In this document: piece by piece, positions 1-9,946 of the stretch | How the letters are laid out: every line of letters starts with the position of its first letter | Position numbering within the stretch: the first letter of the stretch is position 1 | Source of the DNA: Chelativorans alearensis | GTDB lineage: Bacteria; Pseudomonadota; Alphaproteobacteria; Rhizobiales; Rhizobiaceae | Direction of reading: 5' to 3' | DNA length: 64,000 nucleotides | Assembly: GCF_010993735.1 (NCBI RefSeq) | Contig: NZ_WQNI01000009.1 | Span: 62,001 to 126,000 of the forward strand | Made by a program: the position numbers and the translations under genes | Notes under the pieces: generated by a model | Told to the model about the DNA's origin: nothing | Seen by the model: only the letters and a program-made list of their open reading frames with translations | Database searches by the model: none

Positions 1-936
1 GCGCACGACGGCGACAAGCCCGCTCCCGTCCGGCTCGGCGGCGATATCGGCGATCAGCGCACGAAAGCAAGCTCCCGCCGGTACGCCGGCTTGTGCCGGT
101 GTGCGCATGCGCATGCGTACAACGCGCCGGTCTGCCCCCTCGCGCAGGTCGGCCAGCGCTTGCAGATAGGCGATGCGGTCGGCCACGTGGATACGGTCGA
201 AAAATCCTGTTCCCAAAAGCATCTCCGGCGCCACGGCAAACAAGTCTTCCGCCTGCGGCGAAGCCTCAACCACGTCGCCGCCCTGCTGCATGCGCAGGAC
301 CGCCGCGCCAATGACCTCCTCGACAGACCGGCCCTTCGGTCCGCCAGCGGCCTCGCGCTCGCCGGCTAGCGGCAGCCGGGCGAGAAGTGTCGCCATATAA
401 AGAAGCGGCACCGCCCACAGCCACGCCGAGGCAGGCACCGCGCCGGCAAAGACCGTCGCGCTCAACGCCGCGCCGAACCCGATGGCCGAGCCGGCCGCCA
501 TCAACCCGAAGCCGAGCGCCCTCTTCGTTCGCCCAATCCAGCCCGCCTCGACGGCAAGTGCAGCCGCCATCGCCGTCAGCGGCGAGGAAAGCCCGCCGCC
601 GGCGGCCGTCAAGACACCGACCGCCACAGCCGCGAGCACGAGCGAGGCAGGTTCGACCAGCCGTCGGCGGCCGGTGACGATCAGCGCGAAGGCCGCCAGA
701 AGGCCGGCACCGAATACCATGAATACGGAAGCGAGCGCACCTGCTCCACCTCCAATGAGCGGCATCGCCTGCGCGGTGGCGATCGCCGCAAGCACCGGCC
801 CCACCAAAAGCGCTGCCAACAGCCGCCGCTGCCGCGCGCGCTCATCCGCCCCCATGACGGAGGGATGCAGCAGGCGTTCGCAGGCCGCTTTCAGGCTCTC
901 GGGCCAGTTCGTGGAAAGGGACGCTCGTGTACTCAA
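1..936 (-). CDS. PAS-domain sensor histidine kinase, DivJ-type (3' part lies outside the window)
   Basis: The reading frame is open from the window edge to about 936 and encodes the N-terminal ~310 residues of a larger protein. It shows roughly six hydrophobic membrane segments, then a charged linker and a PAS-like sensory region (GFFDRIHVADRIAYLQAL at about 235-185). HisKA and HATPase domains would lie beyond base 1 and cannot be seen. This layout matches the rhizobial DivJ/PdhS group of membrane kinases that act on DivK/PleD-type regulators; the assignment is inference. The start is uncertain: no ATG with a good ribosome site exists at the front, TTG at 936 is possible and ATG at 855 is the next choice. 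Its promoter must lie in the 450-nt gap shared with the divergent DUF5330 gene. Confidence 0.72.
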   Translation of the reverse strand, partial: MSTRASLSTNWPESLKAACERLLHPSVMGADERARQRRLLAALLVGPVLAAIATAQAMPLIGGGAGALASVFMVFGAGLLAAFALIVTGRRRLVEPASLVLAAVAVGVLTAAGGGLSSPLTAMAAALAVEAGWIGRTKRALGFGLMAAGSAIGFGAALSATVFAGAVPASAWLWAVPLLYMATLLARLPLAGEREAAGGPKGRSVEEVIGAAVLRMQQGGDVVEASPQAEDLFAVAPEMLLGTGFFDRIHVADRIAYLQALADLREGADRRVVRMRMRTPAQAGVPAGACFRALIADIAAEPDGSGLVAVVR

Positions 937-1384
937 CTCGACGCGCTCGCTCGTGTCCGTTTGACGGGCTCTTGTTCTGGTCGGACACTCGCATCCAGCC
1001 TTTAAGGAAAGGATAAACGGGCGCCCGGGAAAGGCACCGCAAGGCCTGAAACGTGGCCGATCTGGGGAAATGCGGGCAAGGGAATGCGTACATGGTTAAC
1101 AAAAGATCGCCGGATTCGGGCTGTCACGCGCCCACCTCCGCCACTCGCGGAGAAGCCGCTCGGGCCGAATCCCGCAATCCGCGCAATTCCTTAGATGCTT
1201 ACGCAGAGGTTGCAGCCACGACGCGTCTTTGAAAGAAATTCGTTTCGAATCCCGACATTTTCGAATTTTCCAGCCATTTGCCTCCAATTTTAGCCAATTT
1301 CTCAAGAGCTCTTTTGCGCGCCGATGCCATTGTCGCTACCAGGGAAGCCCCGGATCCAAGGGGCGGCTATTGAGGACTGAAGCC
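937..1384. other. Intergenic region between divergent kinase and DUF5330 genes
   Basis: This 450-nt stretch separates two divergent genes and should carry both promoters. About 1200-1320 is more AT-rich than its surroundings and includes short T-runs, but I could not identify a convincing -35/-10 pair, an operator or an RNA gene. Short frames here lack coding character. Confidence 0.5.
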
Positions 1385-1726
1385 ATGGGATTCCTGATCC
1401 GTTGTGCCTTCTGGCTTTCGCTGGTGCTTCTTTTCATCCCGCTCAACACGGGTGAAGGGCCGGAGGCCGAAAAGGTCGGTCCGCTGCAGGCACTGGCGGC
1501 GGCCCGTGACGCGGTGCGCGACGTCGCCGGCATCTGCGAACGCCAGCCCGAGGTCTGCGCCACCGCCAAGACCGCCGTGCACACCATCACCGCGCGAGCA
1601 AGGGAAGGCATGCGCATCGCTCAAGGCCTGATCGACGACAAGGCCGTGCCCCAGGCGGACATCGTCGAAGAACCGGGGGAAGAACCGCAGGTGACCGCCA
1701 CCGGCAGCATCGCCCCGGCCGAATAA
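1385..1726 (+). CDS. DUF5330 domain-containing protein
   Basis: A 113-residue protein that begins with one hydrophobic segment (residues ~4-20), which could be a signal peptide or membrane anchor. A helical region with two cysteines follows (ICERQPEVC, about residues 46-54), then an acidic, proline-containing tail. The size and the pattern LQALAAARDAVRDVAGICERQPEVC resemble DUF5330 proteins, which in rhizobia lie next to sufE. Function is unknown. The start is supported by GAGGA about ten bases upstream of ATG 1385; longer upstream extensions lack coding character. It lies 71 nt before sufE on the same strand and may be co-transcribed. Confidence 0.75.
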   Translation: MGFLIRCAFWLSLVLLFIPLNTGEGPEAEKVGPLQALAAARDAVRDVAGICERQPEVCATAKTAVHTITARAREGMRIAQGLIDDKAVPQADIVEEPGEEPQVTATGSIAPAE

Positions 1727-1797
1727 TCCGGCCTCACGCGCTTCAAAAACCGGACTTTTCCCGTGACGCCCGCCCGCATAATCACTATATGCGGGCT

Positions 1798-2223
1798 ATG
1801 ACGACTGGTATCGACACCATCCGCGACGACTTCGCCTTCCTCGACGATTGGCAGGAGCGCTACCGCTATATCATCGAGCTCGGCAACGACCTGCCGGTGT
1901 TTCCCGAAGCCTCGCGCGACGACCGCCACAAGGTGCGCGGCTGCGTCAGCCAGGTCTGGCTTCATACCGAGATCGGCGAGGGCCGCGATCCGCTTATCAC
2001 CTTCAAGGGCGATTCCGACGCGCACATCGTTCGCGGGCTGGTGGCGATCATGATGGCGCTCTTCAGCGGCCGCCGCGCCAGCGAGATCCTGACCACCGAC
2101 GCCGAGGATACACTGCGTGCGCTCGGCCTCGACGAACACCTCACCCCGCAGCGCGCCAACGGCCTGCGCGCCATGATCCAGCGTATCCGCCAGGAGGCGG
2201 AGATGGCGATGGCCGCGGCGTAG
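1798..2223 (+). CDS. sufE: SufE family Fe-S cluster assembly protein
   Basis: A 141-residue protein of normal SufE length. SufE takes sulfur from the cysteine desulfurase SufS as a persulfide on its active cysteine and passes it to the SufBCD scaffold in the cytoplasm. The family core is visible: DDWQERYRYIIELG near the N-terminus and VRGCVSQVW with the probable acceptor Cys49. An earlier ATG at 1789 is possible, but family members usually begin at MTT..DTIRDDF, which fits ATG 1798. No other suf gene is in the window. A stem-forming region at 2246-2293 separates it from convergent msrB. Confidence 0.9.
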   Translation: MTTGIDTIRDDFAFLDDWQERYRYIIELGNDLPVFPEASRDDRHKVRGCVSQVWLHTEIGEGRDPLITFKGDSDAHIVRGLVAIMMALFSGRRASEILTTDAEDTLRALGLDEHLTPQRANGLRAMIQRIRQEAEMAMAAA

Positions 2224-2307
2224 CGGTTCGCACGTGGTGCGTCCCTTCATCCTTGTTGCTCGACATTCGGCAAGCTCAGAGAACAAAGGATACGAGGGTG
2301 CTTGGCC

Positions 2308-2715
2308 TCACCGCTCCTCGAAATCCAGCGCGTGCCCGTTCATGCAGTAGCGCAGCCCCGTCGGCTCCGGCCCGTCGTTGAAGACATGGCCCAAATGCGC
2401 GTCGCAATCCGCGCAGCGCACCTCCGTGCGCGTGGAAAACCATGAGCGGTCCTCGTTGAGCGATACCGCCTCATCCTCCACCGGCGCATAGAAGCTCGGC
2501 CAGCCCGTGCCGGAATCGTATTTCGTCTTAGAATCAAAGAGCGGCCGTCCGCAATTCACGCAGTGATAAAGGCCCGGGAGCTTGTTGTCCCAGTAAGGGC
2601 CGGTAAAGGCACGCTCGGTGCCGTCCTCCCGCGTCACGTGATACTGCTCGGGCGTAAGCTGTTCGCGCCACTCGGCGTCCGACTTCTCAACCTTCAACCG
2701 CGTTTTGCTCGTCAT
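2308..2715 (-). CDS. msrB: Peptide-methionine (R)-S-oxide reductase MsrB
   Basis: A 135-residue cytoplasmic enzyme that reduces the R epimer of methionine sulfoxide in oxidised proteins. Two CxxC pairs that bind the structural zinc are visible (HCVNCG and RCADCD). The substrate pocket motif SGTGWPSF and the catalytic cysteine in RYCMNGHAL (Cys124) are also present. Length is typical for stand-alone MsrB. It converges on sufE, and its start at 2715 faces the mrp operon across a 220-nt gap. Confidence 0.95.
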   Translation of the reverse strand: MTSKTRLKVEKSDAEWREQLTPEQYHVTREDGTERAFTGPYWDNKLPGLYHCVNCGRPLFDSKTKYDSGTGWPSFYAPVEDEAVSLNEDRSWFSTRTEVRCADCDAHLGHVFNDGPEPTGLRYCMNGHALDFEER

Positions 2716-2937
2716 GATCGATGCTCCCGTTCGTGCCGCCGCTTATATGGGGTCCAAACACTCGCTTTTGCAGCCGTCCATCTTGCAATTGGCGCCGACA
2801 ATTCGTGAATAACCGCGCGGATTGCCGCGCCCTCCTTGCCCCGCTTGACGCGAACGTCTATGTCACGGCGGCGATCGAAGCGTATTCATCGGCTTACCCG
2901 GATCGCAGGCTGCAAAAACATCGAACGAGGGGAACCA

Positions 2938-5313
2938 ATGGCAGCGGACGGGCAGTGGTTGACATTCCTTGTGCTGATCCTGCCCTTTCTCGGCGCCGCT
3001 GCAGCCCCGTTCCTGACCCGCGCCTTCGGGCATAACGCCGCCTGGGTCCTGGCGCTCGTTCCTGCGTTCATCTTTTACCACTTCACCGGCTTCCTGGGGG
3101 CGGTCTCGGAAGGGGAGACGGTCGCCGGCGGCTACGCCTGGATCGAAAGCCTCGACGTCGACTTCTCCTGGTATCTCGACGGCCTGTCGCTCACCTTCGC
3201 ACTCCTGATCTCCGGCATCGGCACGCTCATCGTTCTCTATTCGGGCGGCTATCTCAAGGGCCACCCGCATCTGGGGCGCTTCTTCTCCTTCATCCTCATG
3301 TTCATGGGGTCGATGCAGGGGCTGGTGGTGGCCGATTCCTTTCTGACGCTGTTCGTCTTCTGGGAACTCACCTCGATCACCTCCTTCCTCCTGATCGGCT
3401 TCGACCATTCGCGCGAGGCCGCGCGTCGCGCCGCGCTCCAGGCGCTGGTGGTGACGGGGCTCGGCGGGCTGTCGCTGCTGGCGGGGCTTCTGGTCATTGC
3501 CAACATCACCGGCGCCACTTCCCTCTCGGCGCTCCTTTCCGAGGGCGAGGTCCTGCGTGCGGCGCCGCTCTACATGGCGGCGCTGCTCCTGGTTCTGGGC
3601 GGTGCGTTCACCAAGTCGGCGCAGTTCCCGTTCCATTTCTGGCTACCCAACGCCATGGAAGCGCCCACCCCGGTTTCCGCCTACCTGCATTCGGCCACCA
3701 TGGTGAAGGCGGGCGTCTATCTCGTGATGCGCCTTAACCCGGTGATGGGTGAAACGCTGGCTTGGGAGACGATCCTGCCCGTCTTCGGCGGTACGACGCT
3801 CATCATCGGCACACTTCTGGCGCTGCGTCAGACCGACCTCAAGCTGATGCTCGCCTATACGACGGTCGCTTCGCTGGGGCTGCTCGTCGTGCTGACCGGC
3901 TTCGGCTCCGAGGTCGCGGTGGAGGCCGCAGTGCTCTATCTGGTGGCGCACTCTATGTTCAAGGGCGCGCTCTTCATGATCGCCGGCGCCATCGATCATG
4001 AGACGGGCTCCCGCGACATCACCAAGCTCGGCGGCATCGGCCGTGCCATGCCTGTCACCTTCGTTGCGGCCGTGCTCGCCGCGCTTTCGATGGGCGGTCT
4101 TGGCCCGTTCTTCGGGTTCCTGGCCAAGGAAGAGATCTATGCCGGTCTCGGCTTTGCCAGCGGCTGGAGCATATTGCTCACGCTCACCGCAGTGCTGGGC
4201 AACGCCCTGATGTTCGCCATCGGTTTCGCGGTAGCGCTCAAACCCTTCACCGGCGTGCGGGTGAAGATGCCGAAGACGCCGCACGAAGGGCCGGTGTTGT
4301 TGTGGCTTGGACCGCTGGTGCTGGCCGCGGACGGCCTCTTGGCCGCGCTTTTTTCGGACCTTAGCCACCGTTTCGTCTCCAGCCCCATGGCTAGCGCCGT
4401 GGCGGGTGAACCTCTTTCCGTGTCAATTTCCGTGATCCCGCATATCGGCCTGCCGCTTCTTCTGTCGGTGCTCACCATTGCCCTCGGCATCGCCTTCTAC
4501 CTGACGCTGGAGCGCGGACGCGCGGCGATGGCAGCGACGCTCACCGCCATCGGCTGGGGCCCGGACCGCGGCTTCGACCAGGCCGTGCGCGGCACGGTGC
4601 GGCTCTCGACCTTCGTCACCGGCATCGTCCAGGGCGGGCGCCTCGATGTCTACATGACCGCGACCTTCATCGCGCTGGCCGCCGCCCTTTTCCTGCCGAT
4701 GGTCATCTTCGACGAATTACCGGCGATGCCCGTGCTACCCTCCCTGCCGTTCTACGAACTGGCGGTGCTCGCCATCGGCTTCATCGGCCTTGCCGCGGTC
4801 CTCCACGCACGCGACCGGTTGACGGCCATCGTCTCGCTCGGCATCCAGGGCTTCGCCGTGGCGCTGATCTTCATGCTGCTCGGCGCGCCCGACCTCTCCT
4901 TCACCCAATTCATGGTGGAGACGTTGTCGGTGGTCATCCTGGCCCTCGTGATGACGCGGCTAAGGCTATCGCCGGCCGATCACCGGCCGACCGGCCAAAA
5001 GATGCTCGACATCTCGATCGCCGCCGTGTGCGGCGCCGGCCTCGGCCTCATCCTGCTGCGCGTCACGCAGGTACCGTTCGACGACGCCCTCAGCGTCTTC
5101 TTCGCCGAAAACGCCCGCGTCATCGCCCACGGCCGCAACATCGTCAACGTCATCATCGTCGACTTCCGCGGCCTCGACACGCTGGGCGAGATCGCCGTGG
5201 TGATGATCGCCGGGCTCGCCATCCTGGCGCTGGTGCGCATCCGCCCGGGGGTTGCCCCTATCAAGGCAGAAAAAAAGCAGCGGGCCAGGGCCGTGGAAAA
5301 GGTGGAGGCGTGA
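2938..5313 (+). CDS. mrpA: Mrp-type Na+(K+)/H+ antiporter subunit A
   Basis: First and largest subunit (791 residues) of the Mrp/Pha multisubunit cation/proton antiporter, related to NuoL of complex I. Many membrane segments are visible. The proton-path residues of the family are present: a glutamate in [17 protein letters not shown] and a lysine in [29 protein letters not shown] (~residues 222-249). The C-terminal extension ending [16 protein letters not shown] is polar. ATG 2938 is preceded by CGAGGGG at good spacing; the open frame further upstream lacks membrane character. In some rhizobia PhaA is fused to the B subunit, whereas here B is a separate gene one base downstream. It heads the seven-gene mrpABCDEFG operon for pH and Na+/K+ homeostasis. 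Confidence 0.95.
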   Translation: MAADGQWLTFLVLILPFLGAAAAPFLTRAFGHNAAWVLALVPAFIFYHFTGFLGAVSEGETVAGGYAWIESLDVDFSWYLDGLSLTFALLISGIGTLIVLYSGGYLKGHPHLGRFFSFILMFMGSMQGLVVADSFLTLFVFWELTSITSFLLIGFDHSREAARRAALQALVVTGLGGLSLLAGLLVIANITGATSLSALLSEGEVLRAAPLYMAALLLVLGGAFTKSAQFPFHFWLPNAMEAPTPVSAYLHSATMVKAGVYLVMRLNPVMGETLAWETILPVFGGTTLIIGTLLALRQTDLKLMLAYTTVASLGLLVVLTGFGSEVAVEAAVLYLVAHSMFKGALFMIAGAIDHETGSRDITKLGGIGRAMPVTFVAAVLAALSMGGLGPFFGFLAKEEIYAGLGFASGWSILLTLTAVLGNALMFAIGFAVALKPFTGVRVKMPKTPHEGPVLLWLGPLVLAADGLLAALFSDLSHRFVSSPMASAVAGEPLSVSISVIPHIGLPLLLSVLTIALGIAFYLTLERGRAAMAATLTAIGWGPDRGFDQAVRGTVRLSTFVTGIVQGGRLDVYMTATFIALAAALFLPMVIFDELPAMPVLPSLPFYELAVLAIGFIGLAAVLHARDRLTAIVSLGIQGFAVALIFMLLGAPDLSFTQFMVETLSVVILALVMTRLRLSPADHRPTGQKMLDISIAAVCGAGLGLILLRVTQVPFDDALSVFFAENARVIAHGRNIVNVIIVDFRGLDTLGEIAVVMIAGLAILALVRIRPGVAPIKAEKKQRARAVEKVEA

Positions 5314-5314
5314 C

Positions 5315-5734
5315 ATGCACACCCTGATCTTCCGCACCATCGCGCCTTATCTCGCCAGCCTCATGGTGCTGTTCTCCATCTTTGTGCTCCTGCGCGGTCA
5401 CAACGAGCCGGGCGGCGGATTCATCGGTGGCCTGATCGCCGCCTCCGCCTTCGCCATCTACGGCATCGCCTGCGGCGTGGCGCCGGTGCGCCGCGCGCTC
5501 TACTTCCACCCGATGGCCATCTCTGGCTTCGGCCTGCTCGTTTCGGCGCTGTCGGGAGCGGTGTCGCTGTTCATGGACATGCCCTTCCTGACCGGCCAAT
5601 GGACCGAGATCGACGTTCTGGGGCTGCCCGTCGACATCTCGACGGTGCTTGCCTTCGACGTCGGCGTCTATTTCGTCGTCGTCGGCTCGATCACCTCCAT
5701 CGCGCTGGCGCTTGAGGAAAGGGAGCACGCGTGA
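5315..5734 (+). CDS. mrpB: Mrp antiporter subunit B (MnhB-related)
   Basis: A 139-residue membrane protein with about four hydrophobic segments. The motif [20 protein letters not shown] (residues ~26-45) is the signature of the MnhB domain. It starts one base after the mrpA stop and its stop overlaps the mrpC start, so translation is probably coupled. It forms part of the membrane complex that exchanges Na+ or K+ for protons. Confidence 0.93.
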   Translation: MHTLIFRTIAPYLASLMVLFSIFVLLRGHNEPGGGFIGGLIAASAFAIYGIACGVAPVRRALYFHPMAISGFGLLVSALSGAVSLFMDMPFLTGQWTEIDVLGLPVDISTVLAFDVGVYFVVVGSITSIALALEEREHA

Positions 5735-6111
5735 TGGAAACCATCCTTGCCGCCACGGTCGCCGTCTTCTTCGCAGTATCGATCTATCTGATGCTGTCCA
5801 AGCACATCATCCGCATCCTTCTCGGCGTGTCGATCTTCTCGAACGCCGTGAACCTGACGATCTTCACGGCAGGCCGCGTGGTGCGCGAAGTGCCGCCCAT
5901 CATCCCCGAGGGCCTCGACATACCCGACAGGGTGACGGCCAACCCACTGCCGCAGGCGCTCATCCTGACGGCGATCGTCATCTCCTTCTCCATTTTCGCT
6001 TTCCTCCTGGTGCTGGCCTTCCGCGCCTATCAGGAACTCGGCACCGACGACACCGACGGCATGCGGGTCGCCGAGCCCGAGGGCGAAGACCTCCCGCCGC
6101 TCGGATATTGA
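5734..6111 (+). CDS. mrpC: Mrp antiporter subunit C (NuoK-like)
   Basis: A 125-residue protein with three hydrophobic segments, homologous to NuoK/MnhC. The stretch HIIRILLGVSIFSNAVNL and the later TANPLPQALILTAIVISFSIFAF match the family. ATG 5734 overlaps the final base of the mrpB stop codon; a GTG one codon earlier is less likely. The C-terminus is acidic (DDTDGMRVAEPEGEDLPP). Confidence 0.93.
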   Translation: METILAATVAVFFAVSIYLMLSKHIIRILLGVSIFSNAVNLTIFTAGRVVREVPPIIPEGLDIPDRVTANPLPQALILTAIVISFSIFAFLLVLAFRAYQELGTDDTDGMRVAEPEGEDLPPLGY

Positions 6112-6118
6112 GGCGCCA

Positions 6119-7678
6119 ATGGCAATCGAACCCGGTCAAGCAGTCGATCTTTCGGGAGCCATGGTGCTGGCGCCTGCCACGCCCGCCGATTGGCTGGTGG
6201 TGGGGCCGGTGGCAATCCCCATCGTCACCGGCGCCATCCTGTTGATGGTGCGTCACGAGACGCGGCTGCATGCGGGCCTTGCCGTGGCCGGCCTCCTTGC
6301 CGCCCTTCTGTGCAATATCGGTCTTCTGGCGCGCGTCCTCGACCAAGGCCCGCTGGTGATGACCATGGGGCGCTGGCTGCCGCCCTTCGGCATTTCGTTC
6401 GCGGCCGATGCGCTCGGCGCATCCCTTGCCCTGGTCGCCACGCTGGTGGCAGTCGTCTGCGCGCTCTTCGCCACCGCCGACATCGGAGCGGTGGGCCGGC
6501 GCTACGGCTTCTATCCCTTCATGATGCTGATGATGGCCGGCGTCAGCGGCTCTTTCCTGACCGGCGACATCTTCAACCTATACGTGTGGTTCGAGGTCTT
6601 CCTCATCTCCTCATTCGGCCTCCTGGTGCTGGGCTCGCAGCACAAGCAGCTCGACGGGGCGACCAAATACGCCATCCTCAACCTCGTCGGCACAACGCTG
6701 TTCCTCACCGCCACAGCCCTCCTCTACGGCACCTTCGGCACGCTCAACATGGCCGATATCGCCCGCAAGGCGGACGGGCTGCGGGAGAACGCGCCACTCA
6801 CCACGCTTGCCGTACTCTACCTGCTCGCCTTCGGCATGAAGGCGGCCGCCTTCCCGGTCAATTTCTGGCTGCCCGCCTCCTACCATACGCCGCGGATCGT
6901 CACCGCCGCGCTCTTCGGCGGCGTACTGACCAAGGTCGGCGTCTACGCGCTGCTGCGCACGCTGGTGATGCTCTTCCCGCCGGAACTCGAGCTCCTGTCC
7001 GGCCTCATCGCCTGGGTGGCGGCGGCAACGATGGTGATCGGCATCATGGGCGCGCTCGCACAGACGGATTTGCGCCGCGTGCTCGGCTTCGTCGTCATCT
7101 CCGGCGTCGGCGTCATGTTGGCGGGCCTCGCACTCGGCACCTCGGAGGGCCTTACCGGCACAATATTCTACGCTTTCCATTCGATGATCGTCATGACGGC
7201 GCTTTACCTGCTCGCCGGGGTGATGAACGGCCTTGGCGGCAGCTATTCGCTCAGCAAGCTTTCCGGCCTCTACACCTCAAATCCACTGGTCGCCGCCTTT
7301 GCGCTGCTCTTGATGCTGGCGGTGGCCGGTCTGCCGCCGGCCTCGGGGCTGTGGCCGAAGGTGATGCTGGTGCGGGCCTCGCTCGATTCCGGCCAGCCCT
7401 GGCTTGCCTTCGCTATCCTGGCCACCGGCTTTCTCACCACGCTGGCGCTCGGCCGTGTCTTCATCCTCGCCGTCTGGCGGCCGCGGGTGGCGGCGGACCC
7501 AGAGGCTCCGGCCTCGCCGTATCTGGGCTATGTGGCGCTTGCCGCGCTTTCCCTGCCGGTGGTGGTCATGGGCCTTTATCCCGACCCGGTGATCAGCGTA
7601 GCGGAACGGGCGGCGAACGCCATCCTCGACGCGCCGGCCTATATCGGCACTGTCTTCCCCGAGGAGGCGGCGCAATGA
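6119..7678 (+). CDS. mrpD: Mrp antiporter subunit D (NuoM/N-like)
   Basis: A 519-residue polytopic subunit homologous to NuoM/NuoN and MnhD. Key features are the glutamate in YVWFEVFLISSFGLLVLGS and the lysine in GMKAAAFPVNFWLPASYHTP, both equivalent to proton-translocation residues in complex I antiporter-like subunits. It starts seven bases after mrpC, and its last codons overlap the start of mrpE by four bases. Confidence 0.94.
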   Translation: MAIEPGQAVDLSGAMVLAPATPADWLVVGPVAIPIVTGAILLMVRHETRLHAGLAVAGLLAALLCNIGLLARVLDQGPLVMTMGRWLPPFGISFAADALGASLALVATLVAVVCALFATADIGAVGRRYGFYPFMMLMMAGVSGSFLTGDIFNLYVWFEVFLISSFGLLVLGSQHKQLDGATKYAILNLVGTTLFLTATALLYGTFGTLNMADIARKADGLRENAPLTTLAVLYLLAFGMKAAAFPVNFWLPASYHTPRIVTAALFGGVLTKVGVYALLRTLVMLFPPELELLSGLIAWVAAATMVIGIMGALAQTDLRRVLGFVVISGVGVMLAGLALGTSEGLTGTIFYAFHSMIVMTALYLLAGVMNGLGGSYSLSKLSGLYTSNPLVAAFALLLMLAVAGLPPASGLWPKVMLVRASLDSGQPWLAFAILATGFLTTLALGRVFILAVWRPRVAADPEAPASPYLGYVALAALSLPVVVMGLYPDPVISVAERAANAILDAPAYIGTVFPEEAAQ

Positions 7679-8148
7679 CCCTTTATCTCATCAACATCCT
7701 CCTGGCGCTGATCTGGACGGCGATCACCGGCTCTTTCACGCTCGCCAATATCGTCTTCGGCTTCCTGCTCGGCGCGCTGGCGCTTTATCTCATACGCGAG
7801 CAGGTGGGTTCGCTCGGCTATTTTCGGCGCGGCTTCAAGCTGATCGCGCTCGCCGCCCTGTTCCTCTACGAACTGGTGCTTTCGGCCTGGCGGGTGGCGG
7901 TGCTCGTGCTTTCGCCGCGCATGGAGCTGAAGCCCGGTATTTTCGCCTTTCCGCTGAAGGCCGACCGCGATTTCGAGATCACGCTTCTCGCCAACCTCAT
8001 CACGCTGACGCCGGGCACGTTGTCGGTTGACGTCTCGGAGGACCGCAAGTTCCTCTATATCCACGCCATCGACTGCTCCGATCCGGATGCGCTCAGGCGC
8101 GACATCGCGCAGGGCTTCGAACGCAGGATCATGGAGGCGTTCCGATGA
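7675..8148 (+). CDS. mrpE: Mrp antiporter subunit E
   Basis: A 157-residue protein with two or three N-terminal membrane segments and a C-terminal cytoplasmic domain containing [26 protein letters not shown], typical of MnhE/PhaE. Its start overlaps the mrpD stop (ATGA) and its end overlaps mrpF by four bases. The subunit is needed for assembly and function of the antiporter in studied systems. Confidence 0.93.
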   Translation: MTLYLINILLALIWTAITGSFTLANIVFGFLLGALALYLIREQVGSLGYFRRGFKLIALAALFLYELVLSAWRVAVLVLSPRMELKPGIFAFPLKADRDFEITLLANLITLTPGTLSVDVSEDRKFLYIHAIDCSDPDALRRDIAQGFERRIMEAFR

Positions 8149-8483
8149 TTACCGGACAGGATTTCCTTGCCTTCGCTGAGCAGGCGGCGCTCGCCATACT
8201 GAGCCTGTCTTTCCTGCTCACCGTGCTGCGCGTCGTCATCGGACCCAGCCTGCCCGACCGGGTCCTGGGGCTCGACATGCTGGTGTCGATCGCCATCGGC
8301 TTCATCGTCGTCATCGGCATCCGCACCGGCTACACACTCTATCTCGATATCGCCATCGCGCTCGGCCTCGTCGGCTTCCTGGCCACCGTCGCCTTCGCCC
8401 GCTTCGTAATGAGCCGACGTTTCGAGGAAGAGTTCATCTCGGACGAGGCACGCGGGCAATTCGTGGAGAAGAGCGATGATTGA
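8145..8483 (+). CDS. mrpF: Mrp antiporter subunit F
   Basis: A 112-residue membrane protein with three hydrophobic segments. The motif [18 protein letters not shown] (residues ~30-46) is the MnhF signature; the aspartate in it is conserved in the family. It overlaps mrpE by four bases and mrpG by eight. Confidence 0.93.
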   Translation: MITGQDFLAFAEQAALAILSLSFLLTVLRVVIGPSLPDRVLGLDMLVSIAIGFIVVIGIRTGYTLYLDIAIALGLVGFLATVAFARFVMSRRFEEEFISDEARGQFVEKSDD

Positions 8484-8844
8484 GCTTGTGCAAAACCTCC
8501 TCGTGGGCTCGCTGATGCTCGTCGGCTCCTTCTTCACCTTCGCCGCCGCCATCGGTCTTCTGCGCCTGCCGGATCTCTATTCGCGTATGCATGCCGCCTC
8601 GAAGGCAGGCATGCTGGGCGCCGGCGTGCTTCTGCTGGCCCTGGCGCTGTTCGCGCAGGATCATTCGACGGTGACGCGTGCGCTGGCGGCGATCGTCTTC
8701 CTCCTGCTGACGGCGCCCATCTCCGCCCATCTCCTGGCCAAGGCCGCCTATGCTGCCGGCTACCGCCTGTGGGAAGGTTCGGTGCACGACGAAATGGCCG
8801 AAGCGCCGGACGGAAAGAAACAGCCCAAGCGCCGCTCTTTCTGA
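8476..8844 (+). CDS. mrpG: Mrp antiporter subunit G
   Basis: A 122-residue protein with three membrane segments; [19 protein letters not shown] (residues ~28-46) is the MnhG/PhaG signature. It is the last gene of the mrp operon. I see no U-rich hairpin terminator directly after its stop; the next 270 nt are an AT-rich promoter region for mucR. Confidence 0.93.
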   Translation: MIELVQNLLVGSLMLVGSFFTFAAAIGLLRLPDLYSRMHAASKAGMLGAGVLLLALALFAQDHSTVTRALAAIVFLLLTAPISAHLLAKAAYAAGYRLWEGSVHDEMAEAPDGKKQPKRRSF

Positions 8845-9117
8845 CCCGTCGCGGCCACAGTCCGGCTCTAATCGTAGAGATGTTGGCCAATGCCAAGGCA
8901 ACGGCCAAACCGAAATTCATCAAAACTGGAAGCAAGTATAACAAATATAGAGCATGCCGGTGCCCGATAGAAATTGTGAGTTGACGGGATATATCAAAGC
9001 GTGAATAACCCGTTGTGCTTGTATGCTGGCACTGATAAGACTAAGTAAATGGGTGTTTGAATGCCGCCGTATGTAGAAGGCGCGGTGTCGGATCATTGAT
9101 GACATTGGGGTAGGGTA
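8845..9117 (+). promoter_or_regulatory. AT-rich upstream region of mucR
   Basis: This 273-nt gap is clearly richer in A+T than the flanking genes, with runs such as TATAACAAATATAGAGCAT near 8936-8954 and TTGACGGGATATATC near 8991. MucR proteins are known to bind AT-rich promoter DNA with T-A steps and to repress their own gene, so autoregulation is plausible. I do not call an exact promoter because no -35/-10 pair stands out. Confidence 0.4.
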
Positions 9118-9543
9118 GTGAACATGGACGAACCACAGACAAAAAATGATGAAGTGCTTATCGAACTGACGGCAGATGTTGTCGCTGCTTATGTCAGCAA
9201 CAATCCTGTTCCCGTTTCGGAGCTATCGAACCTGATTGCCGACGTTCATACGGCGCTGGGCAAGGTGAACCGCACCAGCGAGCAGGCACCGACTGAGAAG
9301 CCGAAGCCGGCAGTCAATCCGAAGCGTTCGGTGCACGACGATTACATCATCTGCCTTGAAGACGGTAAGAAATTCAAGTCGTTGAAGCGCCACCTTATGA
9401 CGCACTACAGCCTGACGCCGGAGCAGTATCGCGAGAAGTGGGGTCTCGACCCCAGTTATCCGATGGTTGCTCCTAGCTATGCCGTGGCCCGCTCGCAGTT
9501 GGCGAAGAAGATGGGCCTCGGGCGCAAGCCGAAGAAGAAGTAG
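9118..9543 (+). CDS. mucR: MucR/Ros family zinc-finger transcriptional regulator
   Basis: A ~140-residue DNA-binding regulator of the Ros/MucR family, global repressors in rhizobia (exopolysaccharide, motility, cell-cycle genes). The N-terminal part ([27 protein letters not shown]) is the conserved oligomerisation region. The C-terminal single zinc finger has Cys in [21 protein letters not shown] with the two histidines HLMTH. The tail GLGRKPKKK is basic. The start may be GTG 9118 or ATG 9124; a G-rich ribosome site lies just upstream of both. A rho-independent terminator follows within 65 nt. Confidence 0.93.
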   Translation: MNMDEPQTKNDEVLIELTADVVAAYVSNNPVPVSELSNLIADVHTALGKVNRTSEQAPTEKPKPAVNPKRSVHDDYIICLEDGKKFKSLKRHLMTHYSLTPEQYREKWGLDPSYPMVAPSYAVARSQLAKKMGLGRKPKKK

Positions 9544-9547
9544 CGCT

Positions 9548-9946
9548 TCATCGCAGCTGAGTGCTTTCGAAAGGCGGCGCCTCAGGGTGCCGCTTTTGCC
9601 TTTTTTGAGCCCGCACCGAGCTAAATCGGCGCCGGGGAGGTTTTTTTTCAGCCTCCGATTCCCTTGCCCCGGCGACGCCCGCCTTCAACCGGTCATAGAC
9701 CTGCTTGAGAGCGATGTGGCGGTTGAGGTCATAGCTCCAGTGCCGCCGCATGCCCTTCAGCCGCTCCCGTTCGATCAGCCGGGTAAGCCGTGCCAGGATC
9801 GCCGCCCTTTTCTTTCCCGAGGACTTTAGGGCCGCCGCCAGGTCTATCCCCGAAACGAGGAAGAATACCGCGCATTGACGCGCCTCCGCTGCCTCGAGTT
9901 CCTTTACTTGCCGGAATGCCTTGGCCTCTTCCTGAAACACGCTCAT
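9548..9946 (-). CDS. Conserved hypothetical basic protein
   Basis: A 132-residue protein without signal peptide or membrane segments. The first ~90 residues look helical and contain an acidic/aromatic start (MSVFQEEAKAFRQVKELEAAEARQ) and KRAAILARLTRLIERERLKGMRRHWSYDLNRHIALKQ. The last ~35 residues are very basic and poorly structured. The start is well supported: GGAGGT lies six bases upstream of ATG 9946. I do not recognise a functional family; similar small cytoplasmic proteins seem to occur near MucR and DUF6456 genes in related bacteria. The mucR terminator is embedded in the last codons, so the basic tail may be fortuitous coding. Confidence 0.65.
   Translation of the reverse strand: MSVFQEEAKAFRQVKELEAAEARQCAVFFLVSGIDLAAALKSSGKKRAAILARLTRLIERERLKGMRRHWSYDLNRHIALKQVYDRLKAGVAGARESEAEKKPPRRRFSSVRAQKRQKRHPEAPPFESTQLR
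9569..9606 (+). terminator. Rho-independent terminator of mucR
   Basis: The arms AAAGGCGGC and GCCGCTTTT form a nearly perfect stem around GCCTCAGGGT, followed by TGCCTTTTTT. It lies 26 nt after the mucR stop. It also lies inside the last codons of the opposite-strand gene ending at 9548. Confidence 0.75.

Noticed and set aside
2246-2293. Known mobile repeat between sufE and msrB, related to TTCGACAAGCTCGG near 25148
   Set aside because: Both stretches share a short GGCAAGCTC/GACAAGCTC-like core, but the similarity is too brief to call a repeat family from this window alone.
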